DNA from: UBA920 sp038257015
GTDB lineage: Bacteria; Patescibacteriota; Doudnabacteria; UBA920
Assembly: GCA_038257015.1 (NCBI GenBank)
Contig: JBBSJS010000020.1
Location: 1 to 16,175, forward strand
Direction of reading: 5' to 3'
DNA length: 16,175 nt
The notes under the pieces were generated by a model. The model was not told the DNA's origin and made no database searches. It saw nothing but the letters and a program-made list of their open reading frames with translations. The position numbers and the translations under genes are program-made. Of this stretch, positions 6,291 through 13,421 are shown in pieces. The number at the start of each line of letters is the position of its first letter. The stretch's first letter is position 1.

Positions 6291-7208
6291 ATGAATTATT
6301 TCATCTCTTTGTTCCGAATTATAAAAAACGGGGCTTTAAACTTTAAACGCAACATTTGGCTAGCCATCGCTTCCACTTTAATTATGGTAGTGACTTTGGT
6401 TATTCTGTCTATTCTTTCATTATTGTTTATTGTAACCAATGCCTCTGTTCAGACTATTCAAGAGAGGGTTGATATTAGCGCTTACTTCAAAACTGGAGTT
6501 AGTGAAAGCCGAGTTCTGACAATTCGCGATGAGTTGAACCGTGACGCCCGCATTAAAGAAGTTGCTTATGTTTCAAGCGAGCAAGCTCTAATAAATTTTA
6601 AAGAGCGTCATAAAGACGACGCATTACTCTTAGAATCAGTTGACGAACTAAACGAAAACCCTTTACCAGCAACACTTCAAATTAAAGCTTATAACCTAGA
6701 AGACTATCCGGCCATTGCTGATTCCTTGAATTCAGAAAAGTATCAAGAGTTTTTGGACAAAGTAAATTTTGAAGACAACCGTGTCATAATTAGTCGATTA
6801 AACTCGCTGCTTAGTTTTATTATTACAGTTGGCTTAATCCTTGTTGGAGTTTTCTCAGCAATCGCAATTCTAGTAATTTTCAACACCATCACCCTAGCTA
6901 TTTATAATCGCCGTGAGGAAGTAGAAATTATGAGATTAGTCGGTGCTACAAACTGGTATATACGAGGACCATTTATTATTGAAGCTTTAATGTATAGCTT
7001 AATCGCCACCATCGTTACCAGCGCGATGATTTTGCCAATCTACAAAAACCTACTACCTCAAGTTAGTAACTACATTAGCCCTGGAATACGTATTTTTGAT
7101 GGTGGACTGCAAACCTTCTTTATGGTCGTCCTGCTACAGCTGGTAATTGCATTCCTACTTAGCACCATCTCAAGCTTGTTGGCAATCCGTAAATACTTGC
7201 GTATTTAA
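6291..7208 (+). CDS. ftsX: Cell division permease FtsX
   Basis: A 305-residue integral membrane partner of FtsE. It has the family's four-helix layout: TM1 about 22-49, an extracytoplasmic domain about 50-170 that includes the FtsX-typical NPLPATLQIK (123-132), TM2 about 173-200, TM3 about 228-250 and TM4 about 274-298. The coupling region RREEVEIMRLVGATNWYIRGPF (207-228) is the characteristic cytoplasmic loop contacting FtsE. It starts two bases after the ftsE stop with no Shine-Dalgarno site, so it is probably translated by coupling. The extracytoplasmic domain should recruit a wall hydrolase; none is encoded in the window. Confidence 0.94.
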   Translation: MNYFISLFRIIKNGALNFKRNIWLAIASTLIMVVTLVILSILSLLFIVTNASVQTIQERVDISAYFKTGVSESRVLTIRDELNRDARIKEVAYVSSEQALINFKERHKDDALLLESVDELNENPLPATLQIKAYNLEDYPAIADSLNSEKYQEFLDKVNFEDNRVIISRLNSLLSFIITVGLILVGVFSAIAILVIFNTITLAIYNRREEVEIMRLVGATNWYIRGPFIIEALMYSLIATIVTSAMILPIYKNLLPQVSNYISPGIRIFDGGLQTFFMVVLLQLVIAFLLSTISSLLAIRKYLRI

Positions 7209-7216
7209 AACAAGTC

Positions 7217-7245
7217 TTGACACAACGACACATCGGCTGTAAGAT
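7217..7245 (+). promoter_or_regulatory. Promoter of the rplI-pyrG operon
   Basis: Consensus TTGACA (7217-7222), a 17-nt spacer and TAAGAT (7240-7245; four of six). The predicted start near 7252 gives a leader of about 64 nt that contains the terminator hairpin at 7282-7308. Confidence 0.65.
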
Positions 7246-7281
7246 AAAAAAGAGCCGAAAATCAGTATCTTATAACTTACG

Positions 7282-7308
7282 ACTCTCTTTGCCAAAAGGG
7301 AGTTTTTT
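7282..7308 (+). terminator. Intrinsic terminator or attenuator in the rplI leader
   Basis: ACTCTCTTT (7282-7290) pairs with AAAGGGAGT (7295-7303), with one G-T wobble and a GCCA loop, followed by six T (7303-7308) and more T to 7315. The hairpin ends right before ATG 7316. Its 3' arm holds GGGAG, the only ribosome-binding candidate for rplI. It can terminate ftsEX read-through, and it must be bypassed for rplI to be expressed. Confidence 0.75.
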
Positions 7309-7315
7309 ATTTTTT

Positions 7316-7762
7316 ATGAAAATCATACTATTACACGATGTGCCGAAAATCGGCAAAAGAGGAGAGATAAAAGAAGTGAGTGATGGCTATGCTCATAACT
7401 TTTTACTTAGAAAAGGTTTGGCCGAAATTGCAACAGCACAAGTGCAAACGCAAATTGCCAAGAGTCTAAAAGAAAAAAGCGCAAAAAAAGAAAACTTAAA
7501 GTCTAAGTATGAAAAGCTTAAAGTTGATTTAGAAAAGCGCACCTTTACTATTGCTGTTAAGGTTGGTGAGCAAGGTCAAATTTTTGCAGGCGTTCACGAG
7601 AAGGATGTTATTGAAGCTATTAATCAGAAACTGAAAGTAAAGCTAGAAAAACATCAGATTGGATTTCATTCAGTAATTAAAACACTCGGTACTCACCAAG
7701 TTAAAATTAAACTTGGCCAAGGAGTTTACGCAATCACCAAAATTAATATAATAAAGGGTTAA
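7316..7762 (+). CDS. rplI: Ribosomal protein L9
   Basis: A 148-residue full-length L9. MKIILLHDVPKIGKRGEIKEVSDGYAHNFLLRKGLA (1-36) is the rRNA-binding N-terminal domain, a lysine-rich connecting helix spans about 45-80, and the C-terminal domain (about 81-148) includes GQIFAGVHEKDVIEAI. The start at 7316 is fixed by the canonical MKIILL opening; the in-frame ATG at 7217 would add 33 residues that translate the promoter and hairpin and resemble nothing in L9. It is the first gene of an operon with a membrane-anchored protein and pyrG, rather than next to rpsF/rpsR. L9 is absent from some CPR lineages, so its presence is useful for placing the organism. Confidence 0.93.
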   Translation: MKIILLHDVPKIGKRGEIKEVSDGYAHNFLLRKGLAEIATAQVQTQIAKSLKEKSAKKENLKSKYEKLKVDLEKRTFTIAVKVGEQGQIFAGVHEKDVIEAINQKLKVKLEKHQIGFHSVIKTLGTHQVKIKLGQGVYAITKINIIKG

Positions 7763-7763
7763 C

Positions 7764-8561
7764 ATGAACCATCGCAAATTGTTTGGAGCATTAGTGCTTC
7801 TTATAGTGCTTATCGTATTATTCTTTGTTAGTTTGTATTTGAGGGGGCAAGTCCCACAAGAACAATTACCCACAGATTCAAACACACAATCCCAATCGGA
7901 AGAATCAGCTAATGGCTACTTTTATAAATTTGTTTCTAGTTACGACCCAGACGCTCCATTTGAAACTCTTAACGAGAAAAACTATGATGGTAAGATCATA
8001 AAAGTAGACCAAGAATCAAATGAAGAAACAATTGTGATTGAAAGTATTAAAGAGGCTTATCCTCCTATCAAAGCTTCATTTAACTACAGTCTATTACCAA
8101 TGGACATACAAGGCATTGACCCAGACCATATTTACTTTAATTTGATAGCCTATGAAACCGACGGAGGATTGGGAAGAATAATAAAATTTGACGGTAAAGG
8201 AAACACAATCAAGGAGTTAGGCATTAGCGAGTATTACCACAACGATGGTGCTAAATATTCCCAATTTGGACCGTATGCGGCCAGCGTGATTAACCCCGAC
8301 AACCAAAGTGATGTGGAAACTTTATATCTACTTGATTTTGAGAAAGACAAAGCCATAGCTCTAGAAACTTTACCAAAAAACCGAACATACAATGTTTGTT
8401 CATTCTCAGGATGTATGAGCGGATTATGGACAGAAATTGAATGGTTAGACGAAACTTCTTTTCAAATAAAAATTTATGAAAGTAAGCCTGGCCCGATCGA
8501 CCCTCAAACCGGTACACCAACCCCAATTCTTGTAGAAAATAAAGTCTTTAAAATCAATTAA
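7764..8561 (+). CDS. Membrane-anchored extracytoplasmic protein of unknown function
   Basis: The function is not recognised. The 265 residues begin with a short basic segment (MNHRK) and one hydrophobic helix (about 6-26), then a Gln/Ser/Asn-rich linker (about 28-50), so the rest should lie outside the membrane. The outer part (about 50-265) is rich in strands and aromatics and contains a CSFSGC cysteine pair (about 212-217), which could form a disulfide. A Pro-rich stretch (PGPIDPQTGTPTP) precedes the end. It starts one base after the rplI stop, with a weak GGG upstream, and its stop directly abuts the pyrG ATG, so the three are tightly coupled. Whether it is a lipoprotein-like anchor or a sensor cannot be told. 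Confidence 0.8.
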   Translation: MNHRKLFGALVLLIVLIVLFFVSLYLRGQVPQEQLPTDSNTQSQSEESANGYFYKFVSSYDPDAPFETLNEKNYDGKIIKVDQESNEETIVIESIKEAYPPIKASFNYSLLPMDIQGIDPDHIYFNLIAYETDGGLGRIIKFDGKGNTIKELGISEYYHNDGAKYSQFGPYAASVINPDNQSDVETLYLLDFEKDKAIALETLPKNRTYNVCSFSGCMSGLWTEIEWLDETSFQIKIYESKPGPIDPQTGTPTPILVENKVFKIN

Positions 8562-10256
8562 ATGTCATATCACGTAAAAGCTCGTAAAGCTAAAAAACTA
8601 GATACTAAATTCATTTTCGTTTCCGGTGGTGTGATCTCTGGAGTAGGGAAGGGTGTAACTACTGCTTCACTATCAGCCATGCTAGAATCACGCGGTTATG
8701 TTGTCGCACCTGTTAAATGCGATGCCTATTTAAATGTTGACGCAGGAACTATCCGTCCTCAAGAACACGGCGAAGTTTTTGTTACAGACGATGGGATGGA
8801 AACCGATCAAGACTTAGGTAACTACGAACGCTTCCTAAATACAGATTTATCCGCTGCTAACTACTTAACCAACGGCCAACTGTATCAATCGATTATTCAA
8901 AAAGAACGTAACTTTGAATACAAAGGTGAAGATGTAGAAGTAGCCTTGCACGTACCAGAAGAAATTATTGATAGATTAGAAAAAGCTGCTCGTGCTCGGA
9001 AGGCTGATTTTGTCATTTGTGAAATCGGTGGAACAGTTGGAGAGTATCAAAACATTTTATTCATCGAAGCCAACCGAATCATGAAGTATCGTGACGGTCG
9101 TGAAACTGCTCACGTTCATGTAGCATACTTACCAACCCCACCGAGTATTGGTGAAATGAAATCTAAGCCTGTTCAGAACTCTGTACGTCAGTTAATTTCA
9201 TCAGGGATTCAACCAGACTTTCTAATTGCTCGCGCTGAAGAAGCGTTAGACGACAGACGCAAACAAACTTTGGCGTGGACTTGTAATATCCCAGCTGAAA
9301 ATATTATTTCTGCTCCAAATGTCGACACAATTTATCGCGTCCCGGTTAATTTTGATAATGAAGGTTTAACAGATAAAGTATTAAAACAATTTGATCTTCC
9401 AAACAAGAAAAAAGACCTAAAGCAGTGGCGAAACTTGGCTGTAAAAATTACTAAGATTGCCAAAGCAGAAAAGGTGCTCAAAATTGGAGTGGTTGGTAAA
9501 TACTTTGAAACTGGAGCATTCAAGCTTTCAGATGTTTATGTCTCTGTAATCGAAGCCTTAAAGCACGCAGGATGGTCTAATAACGCTAAAATTGAGCTAG
9601 ATTGGGTTTCTAGCAACTCAATCGAGAAAATGGGTGCCAAGAAAATATTGGCCGATTATGATGGGATTTGTGTACCTGGTGGTTTTGGGAGTAGAGGAAC
9701 AGAAGGAATTATCGAAGCGATTAAATTTGCTCGAACCAATAAAGTTCCATACTTGGGGCTTTGCTATGGTATGCAATTAGCTTCAATTGAGTTTGCTCGC
9801 AGTGTAGCAAAGTTACGCTCGGCTAATACCACCGAAGTAGACAAATCAACTCGTCATAAAATTATTCATATCATGCCCGAGCAAGAAAAAATGTTGCTTA
9901 ACCGTGAGTATGGAGCAACCATGAGACTTGGTGCTTGGGACTGTGTTATCAAACGAGGCACTAAAACTGAAAAAGCCTATTTGCGTGGTGGATGGATAAA
10001 AGATAAAGGACAAGCAAAAATTTCTGAACGACATCGCCATCGCTATGAATTAAATAACGAATACCGCGAGAAGTTAGAGGAAGCAGGACTGGTTATTTCT
10101 GGTACAACACCTGATGGACAACTAGTGGAAATTATAGAGTTAAAAGATCATCCGTTCTTTATCGCTTCGCAGTTTCATCCAGAATTTAAATCCAGACCTC
10201 TTTCACCACATCCGTTGTTTGTGGAATTTGTTAGGGCAATAACCAAGATAAAATAA
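8562..10256 (+). CDS. pyrG: CTP synthase
   Basis: This 564-residue enzyme aminates UTP to CTP using ATP and glutamine. The N-terminal synthetase domain has FIFVSGGVISGVGKG (17-31), AYLNVDAGTIRP (55-66), HGEVFVTDDGMETDQDLGNYERF (69-91) and CEIGGTVGEYQN (153-164). The glutaminase domain has PGGFGSRG (372-379), the nucleophile C401 in GLCYGMQ, and the catalytic H539 and E541 in QFHPEF. SGVGKG and DAGTIRP replace the SSLGKG and DPGTM.P of E. coli, and YLPTPPSIGEMK replaces the usual VPY...GE.K. These mark a divergent subfamily but leave the catalytic groups intact. It starts directly at the preceding stop with no Shine-Dalgarno site. Confidence 0.96.
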   Translation: MSYHVKARKAKKLDTKFIFVSGGVISGVGKGVTTASLSAMLESRGYVVAPVKCDAYLNVDAGTIRPQEHGEVFVTDDGMETDQDLGNYERFLNTDLSAANYLTNGQLYQSIIQKERNFEYKGEDVEVALHVPEEIIDRLEKAARARKADFVICEIGGTVGEYQNILFIEANRIMKYRDGRETAHVHVAYLPTPPSIGEMKSKPVQNSVRQLISSGIQPDFLIARAEEALDDRRKQTLAWTCNIPAENIISAPNVDTIYRVPVNFDNEGLTDKVLKQFDLPNKKKDLKQWRNLAVKITKIAKAEKVLKIGVVGKYFETGAFKLSDVYVSVIEALKHAGWSNNAKIELDWVSSNSIEKMGAKKILADYDGICVPGGFGSRGTEGIIEAIKFARTNKVPYLGLCYGMQLASIEFARSVAKLRSANTTEVDKSTRHKIIHIMPEQEKMLLNREYGATMRLGAWDCVIKRGTKTEKAYLRGGWIKDKGQAKISERHRHRYELNNEYREKLEEAGLVISGTTPDGQLVEIIELKDHPFFIASQFHPEFKSRPLSPHPLFVEFVRAITKIK

Positions 10257-10271
10257 ATTAACTTCCATTAT

Positions 10272-11096
10272 ATGAACGACGATAACAATGTTCAAGAAAA
10301 GCAATTAGAAAACAATAATGACATCAAACCAACAGTGGATAAACCACAAAATTACGTTTTAGCGTTATTAGTTTTAGTGGCAGTTTTAGCTGTTGGTGGT
10401 TATTTAATTTATGGTAAATCAACCCCTCCTGAGGCACCTGTGAATAATGAAGTTCCTGTTTTAAATAAAGAAGAGAGTGATCAAGTAGACAAGTTAGCAA
10501 CTACAGAAATTTGCGGACAAAATGTTGTCCTGCCTAGCTTTGTAGAAGCTTCTGACTTACAACAGACAAACAGAGAGGAACCATATCCAAGATGGTGGAC
10601 CTGCCAATCCAAAACCACTGATTTCAATTTTAGTATCACAGTCTTAGACAAAGAAGATGCTCTGCTTTCTGAAACACTAGCGGATAACTTTATAGCGTTT
10701 GATAATTTTATGAAGGGTTCGGAATCTGAAATCACACCTGAAGTTAATGAAATCGCAATCACAGATACAATTTCTACAGGTATCCGTGAGGTTAGTTTAG
10801 TTGGGGTATTGGGCGAAAACTCTCTGGGTTATACCGGTCAAATCTTTCAAGATATTTCTGGAGCCGGCATTTACCAAACCGCAACCATGGTTGATGAACG
10901 TTATATAGTTTATGCAACGTATACGATTATGGATATTCAGGAAGGCAGCGACTGGCGTAATTATTTTGACGAAAGATGGTCATTTGAAAAGAAGAACGAA
11001 ACAGAACTGTTCCAAGAATATTTGAAGCAAGAGTTACAAAAACCCGCTACTCTAGAAAAGATTCGAGAAATTAACCAAGTAACTAAAAACATTTAA
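10272..11096 (+). CDS. Membrane-anchored extracytoplasmic protein of unknown function
   Basis: Not recognised. The 274 residues have a charged Asn/Asp-rich cytoplasmic N-terminus (1-26), one transmembrane helix (about 27-47, YVLALLVLVAVLAVGGYLIYG), a Pro/Glu linker and an external domain. Two external cysteines, C81 (EICGQN) and C111 (WWTCQSK), sit about 30 residues apart and could pair. The domain looks like alternating strands and helices. It lies 15 bases after pyrG with no ribosome-binding site and ends before the strong shared terminator at 11100-11138, so it is the last gene of the rplI operon. It shares only its architecture with the protein at 7764-8561, not obvious sequence. Confidence 0.8.
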   Translation: MNDDNNVQEKQLENNNDIKPTVDKPQNYVLALLVLVAVLAVGGYLIYGKSTPPEAPVNNEVPVLNKEESDQVDKLATTEICGQNVVLPSFVEASDLQQTNREEPYPRWWTCQSKTTDFNFSITVLDKEDALLSETLADNFIAFDNFMKGSESEITPEVNEIAITDTISTGIREVSLVGVLGENSLGYTGQIFQDISGAGIYQTATMVDERYIVYATYTIMDIQEGSDWRNYFDERWSFEKKNETELFQEYLKQELQKPATLEKIREINQVTKNI

Positions 11097-11099
11097 TAT

Positions 11100-11138
11100 A
11101 AAAAATACCGCCTTGGGATTTCTCAGGCGGTATTTTTT
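11100..11138. terminator. Bidirectional terminator between the pyrG operon and rpmA
   Basis: A perfect 14-bp stem, AAAAAATACCGCCT (11100-11113) with AGGCGGTATTTTTT (11125-11138), has an 11-nt loop. A-rich and T-rich flanks serve both the plus-strand operon and rpmA on minus. Confidence 0.94.
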
Positions 11139-11149
11139 ATTTATAAAGC

Positions 11150-11437
11150 TTATTTAGCTTCTATAGGTACTACGTTAACTACTCGGGCTTTTCTTAAGTT
11201 GCCGTGAAATTTTCGTTCCATTTTCTTTTGGAATTTTACTACTCCATCAATTGCAGAATAAAGAGTAGAATCGCCACCGATTTTAACATTTTTTCCTGGG
11301 TGGAATTTACTGCCGTGTTGACGAACAATAATTTCTCCCTTGTTAACTCGTTGGTCACCAAAGATTTTTACACCTAAGCGTTTGGAAACGGAATCACGGC
11401 CTAAACTGGTTGAGCCCCCGGCTTTCTTATGTGCCAT
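11150..11437 (-). CDS. rpmA: Ribosomal protein L27
   Basis: A 95-residue L27 of the large subunit, whose N-terminal tail reaches the peptidyl-transferase centre. It opens MAHKKAGGSTSLGRDS, the mature-type N-terminus with no cleavable extension as in Firmicutes. FGDQRVNKGEIIVRQHGSKFHPGKNV (26-51) and the following GGDSTLYSAIDGVVKF are characteristic. rplU (L21), its usual upstream partner, is missing; instead a methyltransferase gene lies upstream on the same strand. No good Shine-Dalgarno site precedes ATG 11437. Another open frame runs across the start and stops at 11427, inside rpmA, so translation may be coupled to it. Confidence 0.96.
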   Translation of the reverse strand: MAHKKAGGSTSLGRDSVSKRLGVKIFGDQRVNKGEIIVRQHGSKFHPGKNVKIGGDSTLYSAIDGVVKFQKKMERKFHGNLRKARVVNVVPIEAK

Positions 11438-11558
11438 GTCGTCTTACTTGTCTTCGCATGTTCGTTCCGAAGTAATCCTTCGTTAACTCACGAGCTTCGC
11501 CAAGTACTCCTCTAATTTTTTCACTTAACCCTACGGGCCCAAGTGAAAAAATTAATAG
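11427..11558 (-). other. Open frame entering rpmA; possible leader peptide, gene remnant or structured RNA
   Basis: On the minus strand this frame is open for 43 codons between TAA (11561-11559) and TAA (11429-11427), the latter inside rpmA in another frame. Its conceptual translation looks protein-like: GLSEKIRGVLGEARELTKDY, then FGTNMRRQVRRHGT. The only ATG is at 11459 (10 codons, MRRQVRRHGT). The same DNA has three CGAAG copies and one CTTCG that could pair with any of them. I cannot tell whether it acts as peptide, RNA or remnant. Confidence 0.4.
11513..11554. repeat. 14-bp perfect inverted repeat upstream of rpmA
   Basis: TAATTTTTTCACTT (11513-11526) and AAGTGAAAAAATTA (11541-11554) flank a GC-rich 14-nt loop with its own CCC-TAC-GGG pairing and a GGGCCC palindrome. 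T and A runs are inside the arms, and no T-run follows on either strand, so it is not a standard terminator. It falls within the rpmA upstream element. Confidence 0.7.
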
Positions 11559-11588
11559 TTAGTTGATATATTTAAAAGGTAATTGGAT

Positions 11589-11617
11589 AAAAATTTTAGA
11601 ATTATTCTAGAATTTTT
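11589..11617 (-). terminator. Terminator of the methyltransferase gene
   Basis: The arms at 11589-11601 and 11605-11617 pair along 13 positions with one mismatch on the minus strand (core TAGAA/TTCTA, 3-nt loop), and the outer pairs supply a U-run in the minus transcript. It begins immediately after the stop codon. It is almost purely A/T, so its strength is uncertain. Confidence 0.6.
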
Positions 11618-12901
11618 TTAAGTTCTTTCGAAGATCACGATTTCCCTGGCGACTATCTGGTCTTTCCGATCATAAACAGCTGTTTTTCGATCCGAAAGTC
11701 TCAAAAACGGCATAGAATCGGCCAAGATAGAGGGCATGAGATCTACAAAATTATATCCCAAAGAGGTGATAAAGTCAAGGTCGGGGAACATTAAGTAGTT
11801 CTGAGATTTCTTATAAGCAGGCAAACATATCACCACACGTGCACCTTTTGGCAAAAACTTTAAGTAATCTTTGAAGGCCGCAGTATATAATTCGCTCAGC
11901 TCTTTGAAATTAGCTTTTATCTCTTCGGGGGAGGGGAATTCGGAGTACATTGGCCCAAGATAACCTTCTGTGACGATTCCATTGATTTGAGGGAAAGCAC
12001 CAAGCTTGCCTAGATTTTCGACAACTTTTGACACTTCGCGGGTGTCAGCAATTTCAACATGGAATTTACCATTAGGAATTTTGTAACGATTCCTAAACCA
12101 TTCTAAGTTGGTCTCACTACCAGCAATAGCCTTAGGATTTAGATCTGTGCCAAGCATGCGGAAGCCCATCAAGACGCCTTCTTGGACAACAGTGCCGATA
12201 CCACACAATGGATCCAACAATGTATCGTTTTGGTTAGCGTTAGCGAAGTTAATCATTGTCTGAGCTACCTTCGGTGGGATCATTCCTTGTTTCTCGTCAC
12301 GGACTGGTCTTTGATAATCACGACGACCGTAATCTTCAAAGTCCTGAACGACCAAAGTTTTAGCAACATACAGCTTAGTGTTACTGGCTAAAATACAAAT
12401 TTCAGCACCCTTATCGATAAGTAAGTTTTTTGTAACGACTACTGATGCCAAGGCAAGGGAGTTAAACTCAGGCAACACTAGGCGAATGCTTGCACCTGAA
12501 TCCTGCATAGCGCGTTTAATGAACATACCCACGCGTTTTGGCTCACCAAAAGCTTTCACATCACTTTCTAGTAAATAAATACTAACGCCGAATTGTATTT
12601 TGCCTTTGCTATTTTTTAGAAAATCATTCTTTAGCTTGCTTGGTTTGAAATAATGTTGCAAGGAAAAATTAATGAAGTCAGTTGGCTTCTTATCAATTTC
12701 ATCTATTACTTTGGCAATTTTCACAACTCCACCAAGTTCCCGTTGAAGTTTATTAAAATCGATTTGCTGTTCTGTTTCAACAAATAAAACTTCTGGTGAG
12801 ACATCTACGATGTTAGCAGTGATTTTTAGTCGTTTGAAAATCAAAAAAAGCTCAGCAAGTGAGAGAGTATAAACTCGACCTAAGATAAAAGCATATTTCA
12901 T
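11618..12901 (-). CDS. TRM11-like SAM-dependent (RNA) methyltransferase
   Basis: This 427-residue protein opens with MKYAFILGRVYTLSLAEL, the start seen in TRM11-like proteins, and has an N-terminal THUMP-like region to about 180. A junction, QDFEDYGRRDYQRPVRDEKQGMIPPKVAQ (186-214), matches the family's RD..RP.RD...GM.PP. The Rossmann methyltransferase domain has motif I DPLCGIGT (230-237), acidic D253 in LGTDLNPKA, and TEGYLGP (311-317) where relatives such as Trm11 and Trm14 carry (D/N)PPY. Known relatives make N2-methylguanosine in tRNA. The altered motif leaves the target uncertain, so the role is inferred. The start is divergent from the 12939 gene, 37 bases away. A GGAGG lies about 15 nt upstream, too far to be ideal. 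Confidence 0.82.
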   Translation of the reverse strand: MKYAFILGRVYTLSLAELFLIFKRLKITANIVDVSPEVLFVETEQQIDFNKLQRELGGVVKIAKVIDEIDKKPTDFINFSLQHYFKPSKLKNDFLKNSKGKIQFGVSIYLLESDVKAFGEPKRVGMFIKRAMQDSGASIRLVLPEFNSLALASVVVTKNLLIDKGAEICILASNTKLYVAKTLVVQDFEDYGRRDYQRPVRDEKQGMIPPKVAQTMINFANANQNDTLLDPLCGIGTVVQEGVLMGFRMLGTDLNPKAIAGSETNLEWFRNRYKIPNGKFHVEIADTREVSKVVENLGKLGAFPQINGIVTEGYLGPMYSEFPSPEEIKANFKELSELYTAAFKDYLKFLPKGARVVICLPAYKKSQNYLMFPDLDFITSLGYNFVDLMPSILADSMPFLRLSDRKTAVYDRKDQIVAREIVIFERT

Positions 12902-12938
12902 AAAAGTTTATTAGAGCCTCCAATTAATTTATTTATAG

Positions 12939-13352
12939 ATGGGAAAAATAACAGATTTGTTTCGGCTTCACAAAAGTAAAGCTATTTTGTGTTTATGTTT
13001 TGTTTCAGTTTATTTAGCTGGCGTATTTAGTGCGAATAGTTTTTTGCAAGAAAACACTTCAGCGAAACTTATTGATGATAGACAAACTGATTATACCACA
13101 AAAGATAGGGGACAGCCAAATGAAGTTGTAGAGAAGAAAGATATTAAGTCTACTGAACAAACACAAACAAGCAATGTTAATTCTAAAAAGACTAGTACTC
13201 AAAACCCTGACGATTGTTACATCAAAGGCAGCAAGAGCAAAGTTTACCACATCCCAGGAGGAGCGTTTTATGAACGAACAACAAATCCAATTAGTTGTTT
13301 TAATTCTGAAGAAGAAGCACAAAGCGCTGGGTTTATAAAATCCTCTCGATAA
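12939..13352 (+). CDS. Membrane-anchored protein with a C-terminal sunset-like domain
   Basis: A 137-residue protein with a single N-terminal hydrophobic helix (about 14-34, ILCLCFVSVYLAGVFSA), either a signal peptide or an anchor, then a low-complexity Lys/Thr/Gln linker (about 38-90). A compact C-terminal domain (about 92-135) reads DCYIKGSKSKVYHIPGG, AFYERTTNPISC and FNSEEEAQSAGF. The pattern IKG...K.YH.PGG..Y.RT....CF.SEEEA..AGF is that of the small sunset domain often found at the end of secreted or anchored proteins, including some nucleases. C93 and C120 could pair or bind metal. No enzyme domain is attached. No ribosome-binding site is visible. It is divergent from the methyltransferase gene and may share its short AT-rich promoter region. 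Confidence 0.75.
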   Translation: MGKITDLFRLHKSKAILCLCFVSVYLAGVFSANSFLQENTSAKLIDDRQTDYTTKDRGQPNEVVEKKDIKSTEQTQTSNVNSKKTSTQNPDDCYIKGSKSKVYHIPGGAFYERTTNPISCFNSEEEAQSAGFIKSSR

Positions 13353-13356
13353 ATAC

Positions 13357-13383
13357 GACTTTCTAAACCGGGTTTAAGAAGTC
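13357..13383. repeat. Interrupted inverted repeat before the cysteine desulfurase promoter
   Basis: GACTT-TC-TAAAC, loop CGG, GTTTA-AG-AAGTC form a 10-bp dyad with a 2x2 internal mismatch. It lies 4 bases after a stop codon and 12 bases before TATAAT at 13396. No T-run follows. It may be an operator or a weak 3' hairpin. Confidence 0.4.
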
Positions 13384-13395
13384 ATCATAATCAGC

Positions 13396-13401
13396 TATAA
13401 T
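13396..13401 (+). promoter_or_regulatory. TATAAT box for the cysteine desulfurase gene
   Basis: A perfect TATAAT with predicted start near 13408, giving a leader of only about 14 nt with no Shine-Dalgarno site. A second TATAAT at 13415-13420 touches the ATG and is too close to serve. Confidence 0.55.
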
Positions 13402-13421
13402 TAGCTCAATAAAATATAATT

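Noticed and set aside
7217..7315. An N-terminal extension of L9 from the in-frame ATG at 7217
   Set aside because: The extra 33 residues translate the promoter and hairpin and do not resemble L9; canonical MKIILL begins at 7316.
13415..13420. A second TATAAT touching the cysteine desulfurase ATG as its promoter
   Set aside because: Transcription would begin inside the coding region; the box at 13396 is better placed.
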